NCBI GenBank assembly: GCA_900538475.1
Contig: UPYT01000017.1
Coordinates: 1 to 64,000, forward strand
Source of the DNA: an uncultured Clostridium sp.
GTDB lineage: Bacteria > Bacillota > Clostridia > Lachnospirales > Lachnospiraceae
Reading direction: 5' to 3'
Length of the DNA stretch: 64,000 bases
Shown one piece after another: positions 43,894 to 51,936 of the stretch. The stretch's first letter is position 1; each line of letters starts with the position of its first letter. A model generated the notes under the pieces. It was not told the origin of the DNA. It worked only from the letters and a program-made list of their open reading frames with translations, and searched no databases. The position numbers were made by a program, and so were the translations under genes.

Positions 43894-44655
43894 ATGATAC
43901 AGTATTTGATTGTATGTCCGCTGGTATTTCTGGCTGGTTTTGTGGATGCTATAGCGGGCGGCGGCGGACTAATTTCCCTCCCTGCCTATATTATTGCAGG
44001 AGTTCCGGCCCACTTTGCCATTGGAACCAACAAGCTGGCATCAGCTATGGGAACAACCATTTCCACAGGCCGGTATCTGAAAAACGGATATCTGAAAGGA
44101 AAGCAGATGCTTCAGATCGCTGTGGCAGCCTGTATTGCATCCCTCATTGGTTCCTCCATCGGCTCCAGCCTTTCTTTGCTGGTCAGTGAACAGGTGCTGA
44201 AAAATCTTATGATTCCTGTTTTGCCGGTGGTAGCTTTCTATGTACTCCGCAACAAAAATCTGGGTGATGTGGCAGTAAAGGAGCCGCTGCCGGAAAAAGC
44301 AGCCTTTGCGATTGCTGTGCTGGCAGCGCTGGTAGTGGGCGCTTATGACGGCTTTTACGGACCGGGAACCGGTACTTTCCTGCTTCTGATTCTTACGGGA
44401 GCGGCCAGAATGGATGTGCGCAAGGCATCAGCCCTGACGAAGGTGATTAACCTGGCATCCAATGTGGCAGCTTTAGTGAACTTCCTGGTTAATGGAACTG
44501 TCCTTTACGGACTGGGGCTGGCAGCAGGCGTGTTCTGCATTGCCGGTCATTATATTGGTTCCGGTCTGGTGGTACATAATGGACAGAGGATTGTGCGTCC
44601 AGTGATTCTGGTGGTTCTCGCTATTTTATTTGTGAAAATTATTGCAGGTGCATAA
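43894..44655 (+). CDS. TSUP/TauE-SafE family permease
   Basis: The 253-aa protein has about eight membrane helices and the duplicated family motif: FVDAIAGGGGLISLPAYIIAG near the N-terminus and VGAYDGFYGPGTGTFLLLI in the second half. Also typical are GTNKLASAMGTTISTGRYLK and ASALTKVINLASN. Family members export sulfite, sulfonates or other small organic anions. The substrate is not indicated by neighbours. AGAGAGAAGAAC precedes the ATG. Confidence 0.92.
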   Translation: MIQYLIVCPLVFLAGFVDAIAGGGGLISLPAYIIAGVPAHFAIGTNKLASAMGTTISTGRYLKNGYLKGKQMLQIAVAACIASLIGSSIGSSLSLLVSEQVLKNLMIPVLPVVAFYVLRNKNLGDVAVKEPLPEKAAFAIAVLAALVVGAYDGFYGPGTGTFLLLILTGAARMDVRKASALTKVINLASNVAALVNFLVNGTVLYGLGLAAGVFCIAGHYIGSGLVVHNGQRIVRPVILVVLAILFVKIIAGA

Positions 44656-44714
44656 AGAAAAACGGGACAATATTGAAAAATTGTAACCGTTCAGGAAAGG
44701 AGTGTGACTTCATT

Positions 44715-45671
44715 ATGAAGTGGACAAAATTTACCCTGAAGACCACAACTGAGGCAGTGGATCTGATCAGCAGCATGCTGGATGAAATCGGCATTGAAGG
44801 AATCGAAATCGAGGACAATATTCCTCTGTCAGAGGCAGATACCAAGGGGATGTTTATTGACATTCTGCCGGAGCTTCCGCCGGATGACGGAACAGCAAAG
44901 GTGAGCTTTTATCTGGAGGATTTATCAAATCTGGAAACTATTCTGCGGGAGATTGAGGAAGGTCTGGACGATTTGAGCCAGTTTGTCAATGTAGGAGAGC
45001 GGACCATTGCTGTTTCCGAGACAGAGGATAAGGACTGGATCAACAACTGGAAGCAGTATTTTAAGCCCTTTACAGTAGATGACATTCTGATTAAGCCTAC
45101 CTGGGAGGAGATTCCCCCTCAGCACAGAGACAAGCTGCTGATTCAGATCGATCCAGGTACGGCATTTGGAACAGGAATGCATGAAACAACCCAGCTGTGT
45201 ATCCGCCAGCTGCGCAAATATGTGAACAGCAGCTCCGATATTCTGGATGTGGGAACAGGAAGCGGAATTCTCGGTATTGCGGCCTTAAAGCTGGGCGCTC
45301 ATCATGTGTTTGGCACAGATCTGGATGAAAATGCCATTACGGCAGTAGGAGAGAATCTGGAATCCAATGATATTTCCCAGGAGCGCTTCTGTGTGGTTCA
45401 GGGCAATATTATTGATGATAAGGCCATTCAGGATCAGGCAGGGTATGAGTGCTATGATATTGCAGTTGCCAATATTCTGGCGCCGGTTATTATCATGCTG
45501 CAGGGAGAGATCTGCGCCCACTTAAAGCACGGAGGTATTTTTATTACCTCAGGCATTATCAATACAAAAGAGGCGGACGTGCGCCAGGCCATGGAAGCCA
45601 ATGAGGAACTGGAGATTCTGGAAACTACATACCAGGGTGAGTGGGTATCCATTACTGCCCGGAGAAAGTAA
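44715..45671 (+). CDS. prmA: Ribosomal protein L11 methyltransferase
   Basis: The 318-aa SAM-dependent enzyme trimethylates L11. The N-terminal substrate-recognition domain (MKWTKFTLKTTTEAVDLISS) is followed by the methyltransferase domain with DPGTAFGTGMHETTQLCI, DVGTGSGILGIAALKLG, and the NPPY-equivalent VANILAPVII. The start is the in-frame ATG at 44715, weakly spaced from GGAAAGGAG. It forms an operon with rsmE, 12 bp downstream. Confidence 0.95.
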   Translation: MKWTKFTLKTTTEAVDLISSMLDEIGIEGIEIEDNIPLSEADTKGMFIDILPELPPDDGTAKVSFYLEDLSNLETILREIEEGLDDLSQFVNVGERTIAVSETEDKDWINNWKQYFKPFTVDDILIKPTWEEIPPQHRDKLLIQIDPGTAFGTGMHETTQLCIRQLRKYVNSSSDILDVGTGSGILGIAALKLGAHHVFGTDLDENAITAVGENLESNDISQERFCVVQGNIIDDKAIQDQAGYECYDIAVANILAPVIIMLQGEICAHLKHGGIFITSGIINTKEADVRQAMEANEELEILETTYQGEWVSITARRK

Positions 45672-45683
45672 AGGAGCGGGAGC

Positions 45684-46421
45684 GTGTATCATTTTTTTGT
45701 AGCCACCTCTCAGATTGCAGATGGATATGCTGTGATTACAGGGCAGGATGTGAATCATATCCGCAATGTACTGCGGATGAAGGCAGGAGAGAAGATCGGA
45801 GTACGGGACGGCATCTCCCGGAATTATATCTGTGAGCTGGAGACCATGGAGCCGGAGTTTGTAAGAGCGAGAATTCTTTCTGAGGAAACGGATTCCAGTG
45901 AGCTTCCGGCCAGACTTTATCTCTTCCAGGGACTTCCCAAGGGAGATAAAATGGAGCTGATTATTCAGAAGGCGGTAGAACTGGGAGCCTGTGAAATCAT
46001 TCCGGTTGCAACCAGGCGTTCTGTGGTAAAGCTGGATAAAAAGAAAGAAGAAAATAAAGTCCGCCGCTGGAATGCCATTGCGGAAAGCGCAGCCAAGCAG
46101 TCCGGCCGGATGCAGATTCCAGAGGTGAAGGGTGTGATGACGCTTGCGGAGGCCTTTTCCTATTCCGAAAAGTTTGACATCAATCTGATTCCCTACGAGC
46201 TGGAAGAGGGAATGGAAAAAACCAGGGAGATTCTTGGCAGAATCAAGCCGGGAATGCAGGCAGGAATTTACATAGGCCCTGAAGGCGGATTTGACCGGGA
46301 AGAGGTGGAGGCTGCTGTGAAAAAGGAAATCCATCCGATTACTCTTGGAAGACGAATCCTGAGAACAGAGACAGCAGGAATGGCGGCTCTGTCAATTCTC
46401 ATGTTCCAGCTGGAACAGTAA
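45684..46421 (+). CDS. rsmE: 16S rRNA (uracil-1498-N3)-methyltransferase
   Basis: The 245-aa SPOUT-fold methyltransferase has a PUA-like N-terminal domain (MYHFFVATSQ, HIRNVLRMKAGEKI) and a C-terminal knot with IYIGPEGGFDREEVE and ILRTETAGMAALS. It starts at GTG with AAGGAGCGGG upstream. It modifies U1498 in the decoding region of 16S rRNA. Confidence 0.95.
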   Translation: MYHFFVATSQIADGYAVITGQDVNHIRNVLRMKAGEKIGVRDGISRNYICELETMEPEFVRARILSEETDSSELPARLYLFQGLPKGDKMELIIQKAVELGACEIIPVATRRSVVKLDKKKEENKVRRWNAIAESAAKQSGRMQIPEVKGVMTLAEAFSYSEKFDINLIPYELEEGMEKTREILGRIKPGMQAGIYIGPEGGFDREEVEAAVKKEIHPITLGRRILRTETAGMAALSILMFQLEQ

Positions 46422-46442
46422 CAAACGAATAAGGAGAAAAAA

Positions 46443-47597
46443 ATGGAGTGCTATTTTGATAATTCCGCCAGTACCCGCGTGCTGGACAGCGTAAAGGATA
46501 TTGTAGTAAAAACCATGACAGAGGATTACGGCAATGCAGCCGCCAAACACAGAAAAGGCATGGAGGCGGAGCAGTATATCCGGGAGGCCCGCAGAATTAT
46601 TGCAGGAACCTTAAAGGCAGCAGAAAAGGAAATTCTTTTTACCTCCGGCGGCTCAGAATCCAACAATATGGCCCTGATCGGTACGGCTCTGGCCAATCAG
46701 CGGGCAGGACGCCATATTATTTCAACGGCAGTGGAGCATCCTTCCGTTTACAATCCGCTGACCTATCTGGAGGAGCTGGGATTTGAGATAACCTTTCTGC
46801 CTGTGGATCATAACGGCCATATCAGCCTTCAGCAGCTGGAGGAGGCGATTCGTCCAGATACGATTCTGGTGTCTGTGATGTATGTAAATAACGAGGTGGG
46901 CGCAGTAGAACCTATAGAAGAGATTTCCCGGATCATCAAGGCTAAAAATCCGTCAGTGATTTTCCATGTGGACGCAATCCAGGCTTATGGAAAATATGTA
47001 ATTCGACCGAAAAAGCAGGGAATCGATCTTCTGTCTGTCAGCGGACATAAGATTCACGGCCCCAAGGGCGTGGGATTTCTTTATATCAGAAGCGGCGTGA
47101 AAATCAAGCCGCTGATTTATGGCGGAGGCCAGCAGAACAATCTTCGTTCCGGCACGGAAAATGTTCCTGGAGCAGCAGGGCTGGGCGTTGCTGCAAAAGA
47201 AATGTACACGGATCATGAGGAGAAAATCCGCCGCCTGACAGAGCTGAAGGACTACATGATAGATCGCCTGGGAGAGATTGAGGGCACGCTGGTCAACAGC
47301 AAAAAGGGAACGGAAAGCGCCCCCCAGATTGTCAGCGTCAGCTTTGAGGGCGTTCGAAGCGAGGTGCTTCTTCATGCGCTGGAGGATAAGGAAATTTACG
47401 TTTCCTCCGGTTCTGCCTGCTCCTCCCATCATCCTGGCATCAGCGGGACACTGAAGGGAATCGGATTGGCGCAGAAATACCTGGATGCGACTATCCGCAT
47501 CAGCTTTGGCATTTTTAACACAAAGGAAGAGATCGATTACTGCATTGATACGTTAAAGGAGCTGCTGCCGGTGCTTCGCCGGTATCAGCGGGGATAA
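46443..47597 (+). CDS. Cysteine desulfurase (NifS/IscS family)
   Basis: The 384-aa PLP enzyme transfers sulfur from cysteine. It has YFDNSASTRVLDSV, FTSGGSESNNMAL, the PLP-lysine region LLSVSGHKIHGPKG, and the mobile loop with the active Cys in SSGSACSSHHPG. The gene lies directly before thiI, so its persulfide most likely feeds 4-thiouridine formation in tRNA; no iscU is nearby. GGAGAAAAAA precedes the ATG. Confidence 0.95.
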   Translation: MECYFDNSASTRVLDSVKDIVVKTMTEDYGNAAAKHRKGMEAEQYIREARRIIAGTLKAAEKEILFTSGGSESNNMALIGTALANQRAGRHIISTAVEHPSVYNPLTYLEELGFEITFLPVDHNGHISLQQLEEAIRPDTILVSVMYVNNEVGAVEPIEEISRIIKAKNPSVIFHVDAIQAYGKYVIRPKKQGIDLLSVSGHKIHGPKGVGFLYIRSGVKIKPLIYGGGQQNNLRSGTENVPGAAGLGVAAKEMYTDHEEKIRRLTELKDYMIDRLGEIEGTLVNSKKGTESAPQIVSVSFEGVRSEVLLHALEDKEIYVSSGSACSSHHPGISGTLKGIGLAQKYLDATIRISFGIFNTKEEIDYCIDTLKELLPVLRRYQRG

Positions 47598-47611
47598 AGA
47601 GAGGACAAACT

Positions 47612-48793
47612 ATGGTATATCAGTCATTTTTAATTAAGTACGCAGAGATCGGAACAAAAGGAAAAAACCGGTATCTGTTTGAGGATGCTCTGATTAAGCA
47701 GATTAAAAATGCTCTGCGCAGAGTAGAGGGAAGATTTCTGGCATCCAAGGAGGCTGGCCGGATTTATGTTCAGGCAGAGGGAGATTATGACTATGATGAG
47801 GTCATTGAAGCTCTGCAGCATGTGTTCGGCATTGCCTGGATCTGTCCGATGCTTCAGATTGAAGATAAGGATTTTGAGCATATTAAGCAGGTCGTGATCG
47901 ATTATATTGGAGAGGCTTATCCGGATCGCCATTTTACATTTAAGGTAGACAGCCGGAGAGCAGATAAAAACTATCCGGTTCATTCTGAGGAAATGAACCG
48001 TCAGCTGGGAGAGGTAATTTTAAACGCCTATCCGGAAACCTCTGTAGATGTGCATAAGCCAGAGGTTCTTTTGAAGGTTGAGATTCGAAAGGTAGTCAAT
48101 ATTTACTCCCTGATGATTCCGGGCCCCGGCGGTATGCCTGTGGGAACGAACGGAAAATCCATGCTTCTTTTGTCCGGCGGAATCGACAGCCCGGTAGCAG
48201 GCTATATGATTGCCAAGCGGGGCGTAAAGATTGATGCAGTTTATTTCCATGCACCGCCCTATACCAGTGACCGTGCAAAGCAGAAGGTGATTGATCTGGC
48301 AAAGCTGGTTGCCCGCTATTCCGGCCCGATTCCGCTTCATATCGTAAACTTTACAGATATTCAGCTGTATATTTACGAGCAGTGTCCTCACGAGGAGCTG
48401 ACGATCATCATGCGGCGTTATATGATGAAGATTGCAGAGGAAATTGCACGGAAAAATAACGCTCTGGCCCTGATTACAGGAGAGAGTATTGGTCAGGTGG
48501 CTTCTCAGACCGTTCAGTCCTTAGCGGCAACCAATGAGGTCTGCACAATGCCGGTATTCCGCCCGCTGATTGGCTTTGATAAGCAGGAGATTATTGATAT
48601 TTCTGAGAAGATTGGAACCTTTGAGACTTCGATTCAGCCTTATGAAGACTGCTGCACTATTTTTGTGGCAAAGCATCCGGTGATTAAGCCGAATCTGAAT
48701 ATGATTCACAAATCTGAGCAGAATCTGAAAGAAAAGATTGATGAGATGGTAAAGACAGCCCTGGAGACCGCAGAGGTTGTTTGGTGTGACTAA
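47612..48793 (+). CDS. thiI: tRNA 4-thiouridine synthase (sulfurtransferase)
   Basis: The 393-aa protein has an N-terminal ferredoxin-like/THUMP region (FLIKYAEIGTKGKNRYLFED) and a PP-loop AMP-forming domain (LLLSGGIDSPVAGYMIAKRG; ALITGESIGQVASQTVQSL). The C-terminal rhodanese domain of E. coli ThiI is absent, as in many Firmicutes, where the paired cysteine desulfurase donates sulfur directly. It modifies U8 of tRNA. It may also relate to thiazole synthesis, but the thiamine genes elsewhere in the window are salvage-type. Confidence 0.96.
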   Translation: MVYQSFLIKYAEIGTKGKNRYLFEDALIKQIKNALRRVEGRFLASKEAGRIYVQAEGDYDYDEVIEALQHVFGIAWICPMLQIEDKDFEHIKQVVIDYIGEAYPDRHFTFKVDSRRADKNYPVHSEEMNRQLGEVILNAYPETSVDVHKPEVLLKVEIRKVVNIYSLMIPGPGGMPVGTNGKSMLLLSGGIDSPVAGYMIAKRGVKIDAVYFHAPPYTSDRAKQKVIDLAKLVARYSGPIPLHIVNFTDIQLYIYEQCPHEELTIIMRRYMMKIAEEIARKNNALALITGESIGQVASQTVQSLAATNEVCTMPVFRPLIGFDKQEIIDISEKIGTFETSIQPYEDCCTIFVAKHPVIKPNLNMIHKSEQNLKEKIDEMVKTALETAEVVWCD

Positions 48794-48809
48794 AGATAAA
48801 ACAGAGAAA

Positions 48810-48838
48810 GGATGCCTCTCGAACAGAAGCATCCTTTG
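48810..48838. terminator. Weak bidirectional hairpin between thiI and the HPr-like gene
   Basis: AAAGGATGC pairs with GCATCCTTT in the short gap between the convergent genes. A clear T run is lacking on the plus strand, so efficiency is uncertain. Confidence 0.5.
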
Positions 48839-48868
48839 CATTCTCTAAAAACAGATATTCAGAAGAAC

Positions 48869-49102
48869 TTACTGAATGATATAGGGAGCCAGGGTCTCCA
48901 GAATCTCATCGATACCAGCCTCTGCGTGAATATTCAGATCGATGGGCTTGGACAGATCCAGGCTGAAAATACCCATAATGGACTTGGCGTCGATTACGTA
49001 TCTGCCGGATACCAGATCGAAGTCAACGTCGAACTTGGTCAGGTCATTTACGAAAGACTTTACTTTATCAATGGAATTTAAAGAAATACGAACAGTTTTC
49101 AT
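48869..49102 (-). CDS. HPr-like protein lacking the phosphorylatable histidine
   Basis: The 77-aa protein is the size of the PTS carrier HPr and keeps its second half (RYVIDAKSIMGIFSLDLSKP, DEILETLAPYI; the first resembles the Ser46 region of HPr). The N-terminal active-site pattern GLHARP is missing; the sequence there is SLNSIDKVKSFVN. It therefore cannot act as a classical phosphocarrier at His15 and may be a regulatory paralogue. AAGGAGG precedes the ATG. Confidence 0.85.
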   Translation of the reverse strand: MKTVRISLNSIDKVKSFVNDLTKFDVDFDLVSGRYVIDAKSIMGIFSLDLSKPIDLNIHAEAGIDEILETLAPYIIQ

Positions 49103-49177
49103 GTATAAAACCTCCTTAATGGTTTTCAGTATTTTTTTGTGACGGCAGGGAGAATCCCAACTGCCAGTCCTACATAA

Positions 49178-49206
49178 ATACTACCCAGATATGGAAGAAA
49201 AGTCAA
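49178..49206 (-). promoter_or_regulatory. Promoter of the HPr-like gene
   Basis: Minus-strand TTGACT (49206-49201), 17-bp spacer, TAGTAT (49183-49178), about 75 bp from the start. Confidence 0.6.
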
Positions 49207-49270
49207 TAGGGAGTTTCGGTGAAAATCCGGTGAAAACCCGGTAAAGAGTTCGGGAAAAGGAGAAAAGAAT

Positions 49271-50575
49271 ATGCGGACAGCAGCCCTACATAACCTGGGA
49301 TGCAAAGTGAATTCCTATGAGACAGAGGCCATGCAGCAGTTACTGGAGGCGGCCGGGTATCAGATCGTGCCTTTTCATGAAAAGGCAGATGTGTATCTCA
49401 TCAATACCTGCTCTGTAACCAACATGGCAGACAGGAAATCCCGACAGATGCTGCACAGGGCAAGAAAGCAGAATCCGGATGCGGTGGTGGTGGCTGCAGG
49501 GTGCTATGTACAGTCAGCCTCCGAGGAGCTGAAGAAGGATCTGGCAGTAGATGTGATTATAGGAAATAACAAAAAACAGGATCTGGTGGAGATTCTGGAG
49601 GAATATTTTCAGGAAAAGCATCAGGTGCATGTGATCGATATTGGAAACACACAGGAATACGAGAAATTAAAGATCAGCCGGATCGCGGATCACACCCGGG
49701 CATTTTTGAAGGTACAGGACGGATGCAACCAGTTCTGCAGCTATTGTATTATTCCCTATACCAGGGGCCGGGTTCGCAGCCGCCGGCCAGAGGACGTTGA
49801 GTCTGAGGTACGCACGCTGGCAGAAAAAGGATACCGGGAGGTGGTTCTGACGGGAATCCATTTAAGCTCCTATGGTGTGGATTTTACAGAAGAGAAAGAA
49901 AATCTCCTGGGGCTGATTCAGCGGATTCACCGGATTCCGGGAATCGAGCGGATACGCCTGGGTTCTTTAGAGCCTCGGATTGTAACGGAGGAGTTTGCAT
50001 CAGAGTTAGCAGCTCTCCCCAAGCTTTGCCCGCATTTCCATCTTTCTCTGCAGAGCGGATGTGATGAAACCTTAAAGCGCATGAACCGCCATTATACGGC
50101 AGCAGAGTATGCCCGCGGATGCGAAATTCTCAGAAAGGCATTTGAACAGCCGGCTATTACCACCGATGTGATTGTAGGATTTCCTGGGGAGACAGAGGAA
50201 GAATTTCAGGAGACAAAGCGTTTTCTGGAGCAGATCGGCTTCTATGAAATGCACATTTTCAAGTATTCCCGCCGGGCTGGGACTCGGGCGGATCGGATGC
50301 CGGAGCAGATTCCGGAGCAGATAAAAACGCTGCGAAGCGACGAACTGCTGGAGCTGGAAAAACGCCTTTCAGAACAGTATAGAAGAAGCTTTTTGGGCAG
50401 GAAAACAGAGATTCTTCTGGAGGAAGAAACACAGATAGACGGGAAAGCCTACATGATTGGACATACCAGAGAATATGTAAAGGCAGTAGTTCCCCTGGAA
50501 AAAGGCAGGAAAAATCAGATGGCAGAGGGAGTTCTGACAGAAATGCTTACACCGGAAATTCTTCTGCTTTCCTGA
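49271..50575 (+). CDS. mtaB: tRNA (ms2t6A37) methylthiotransferase
   Basis: The 434-aa radical-SAM enzyme adds a methylthio group to t6A37. The N-terminal cluster-binding domain (ALHNLGCKVNSYETEAM, LINTCSVTNMADRKSR, AAGCYVQ) precedes the radical-SAM CxxxCxxC in GCNQFCSYCIIPYTRG, and SGCDETLKRMNRHY and VIVGFPGETEEEF follow. A TRAM domain closes the protein. The N-terminus places it in the MtaB rather than the MiaB subgroup. AAAAGGAGAAAAGAAT precedes the ATG. Confidence 0.94.
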   Translation: MRTAALHNLGCKVNSYETEAMQQLLEAAGYQIVPFHEKADVYLINTCSVTNMADRKSRQMLHRARKQNPDAVVVAAGCYVQSASEELKKDLAVDVIIGNNKKQDLVEILEEYFQEKHQVHVIDIGNTQEYEKLKISRIADHTRAFLKVQDGCNQFCSYCIIPYTRGRVRSRRPEDVESEVRTLAEKGYREVVLTGIHLSSYGVDFTEEKENLLGLIQRIHRIPGIERIRLGSLEPRIVTEEFASELAALPKLCPHFHLSLQSGCDETLKRMNRHYTAAEYARGCEILRKAFEQPAITTDVIVGFPGETEEEFQETKRFLEQIGFYEMHIFKYSRRAGTRADRMPEQIPEQIKTLRSDELLELEKRLSEQYRRSFLGRKTEILLEEETQIDGKAYMIGHTREYVKAVVPLEKGRKNQMAEGVLTEMLTPEILLLS

Positions 50576-50719
50576 GCTGCGGTAAATTTCTGATAGGAAA
50601 ATGAGCTGCTGTGAGCAGTAAGGAAAAAGAGACAGAAGAAGACAGCGGGAAAAATTCCCCTTGCCGAATTGGACAAAGTAGTATAAAATAGAAAAGAATA
50701 GTTAAAGGACGTGAGGAAC

Positions 50720-50980
50720 ATGGGCGAAATTCATAACACACAGTTTTTCAGGGCAGTACAGGAGAAGAAGATGGATGTCAGCCAGGTTTTAGAGTTGGTT
50801 TATGCAGCGCTTAGAGAGAAAGGGTACAATCCGGTGAACCAGATTGTTGGATACATTATGTCCGGAGATCCCACCTATATTACCAGCCATAAGGGCGCCA
50901 GAAGTCTGATTATGAAAGTTGAGCGAGATGAGATTCTGGAAGAGTTGATGTCTGTTTATATTGATACGAAGCTGAGATAG
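50720..50980 (+). CDS. ireB: IreB family regulatory phosphoprotein
   Basis: The 86-aa small cytosolic protein has KGYNPVNQIVGYIMSGDPTY and TSHKGARSLIMKVERDEILE, signatures of the IreB (UPF0297) family. IreB is a substrate of the serine/threonine kinase IreK in enterococci and affects cell-wall stress responses. Its place upstream of ruvX and DUF1292 is the conserved Firmicutes order. The ATG at 50720 is preferred to the GTG at 50711. Confidence 0.93.
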   Translation: MGEIHNTQFFRAVQEKKMDVSQVLELVYAALREKGYNPVNQIVGYIMSGDPTYITSHKGARSLIMKVERDEILEELMSVYIDTKLR

Positions 50981-50993
50981 AGTGAAAAAAACT

Positions 50994-51090
50994 GCCAGCC
51001 ATATCTGTTACACTGCTGCGGAGCATAAGTGTTCTGCAGCGGAAAACGCACTGCGGAGGATGCCGGATGCGTTTTGTAGATGGGGCTGGC
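50994..51090 (+). repeat. Nested inverted-repeat structure between ireB and ruvX
   Basis: An outer stem of about 13 bp (GCCAGCCATATCT from 50994, with AGATGGGGCTGGC ending at 51090, one mismatch) is followed by TTTATTTT. It encloses CTGCTGCGGA paired with TCTGCAGCGG (10 bp) and AAAACGC paired with GCGTTTT, inside which CGG pairs with CCG. This is a three-way-junction shape and may act as an elaborate terminator. Confidence 0.65.
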
Positions 51091-51160
51091 TTTATTTTCT
51101 GTAGGCAAAAAGGAGTGGTTTTCCGAACAGAAGGGAAACGGTATCCTGGAAAGGCAGTGT

Positions 51161-51583
51161 ATGAGGATTTTAGGACTGGATTATGGCTCAAAGACTGTGG
51201 GAGTGGCGGTGTGTGATCCTCTGGGGATTACAGCCCAGGGAGTAGAGACCATTACCCGTAAGGAGGAGAACAAGCTTCGGAAAACTCTGGCAAGGATTGA
51301 GTCGTTGATTAAGGAATACGGGGTTGAAACCATTGTTTTGGGTTATCCTAAGAACATGGATGATACCATTGGCGAGCGTGCAAGGAAAACGGAAGAATTT
51401 CGCGATATGCTGATACGCAGAACTGGACTCCCTGTGGTTCTGTGGGACGAGCGTCTGACAACTATAGAGGCAAATGAGATTTTAATAGAAAGCGGAGTGC
51501 GCCGGGAGGATCGCAAAAAGGTGATTGATAAGATTGCAGCTACCCTGATTTTGCAGTCTTACCTGGGATCTCTGAAGGAGTGA
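51161..51583 (+). CDS. ruvX: Holliday junction resolvase-like / pre-16S rRNA nuclease RuvX (YqgF)
   Basis: The 140-aa RNase H-fold protein has [20 protein letters not shown] with the first catalytic Asp, [19 protein letters not shown], and [15 protein letters not shown] with the second acidic pair, ending [13 protein letters not shown]. In E. coli it matures the 16S rRNA 5' end. The frame extends upstream to 51080, but that part is unlike the family and covers the terminator-like structure. AAAGG lies upstream of the ATG at 51161. Confidence 0.94.
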   Translation: MRILGLDYGSKTVGVAVCDPLGITAQGVETITRKEENKLRKTLARIESLIKEYGVETIVLGYPKNMDDTIGERARKTEEFRDMLIRRTGLPVVLWDERLTTIEANEILIESGVRREDRKKVIDKIAATLILQSYLGSLKE

Positions 51584-51587
51584 GAAC

Positions 51588-51866
51588 GTGGCACAGGAAG
51601 AGAAAATTACATTACAGACAGATACCGGCGAAGCGGTGGATTTTTATGTGCTGGAGGAGACCAGAATCAACGGAATGAATTATCTTTTGGTAACAGATTC
51701 CGAAGATGAGGATGAGGACGGCGAATGCTATATTTTAAAGGACGTATCCAGACAGGAGGACAGTGAGGCTGTCTATGAGTTCGTAGAGAATGATGACGAA
51801 ATGGACTATCTGTTCCGGATTTTTACGGAGCTGATGGAGGACATGGATGTAGAACTGCAAAAGTAG
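51588..51866 (+). CDS. DUF1292 family protein
   Basis: The 92-aa acidic protein has the family pattern ITLQTDTGEAVDFYVLEETR, then NYLLVTDSED and DVSRQEDSEAVYEFVENDDE. GTG start with GAAGGAG at 7 bp. The function is unknown; the gene is conserved immediately after ruvX in Firmicutes. Confidence 0.92.
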   Translation: MAQEEKITLQTDTGEAVDFYVLEETRINGMNYLLVTDSEDEDEDGECYILKDVSRQEDSEAVYEFVENDDEMDYLFRIFTELMEDMDVELQK

Positions 51867-51936
51867 CGGACATGGACGAAAACGTGCGGAAAAGACAGAA
51901 GGATCAGGATGACAGAATGAATTTGGAGGAAAAAAA

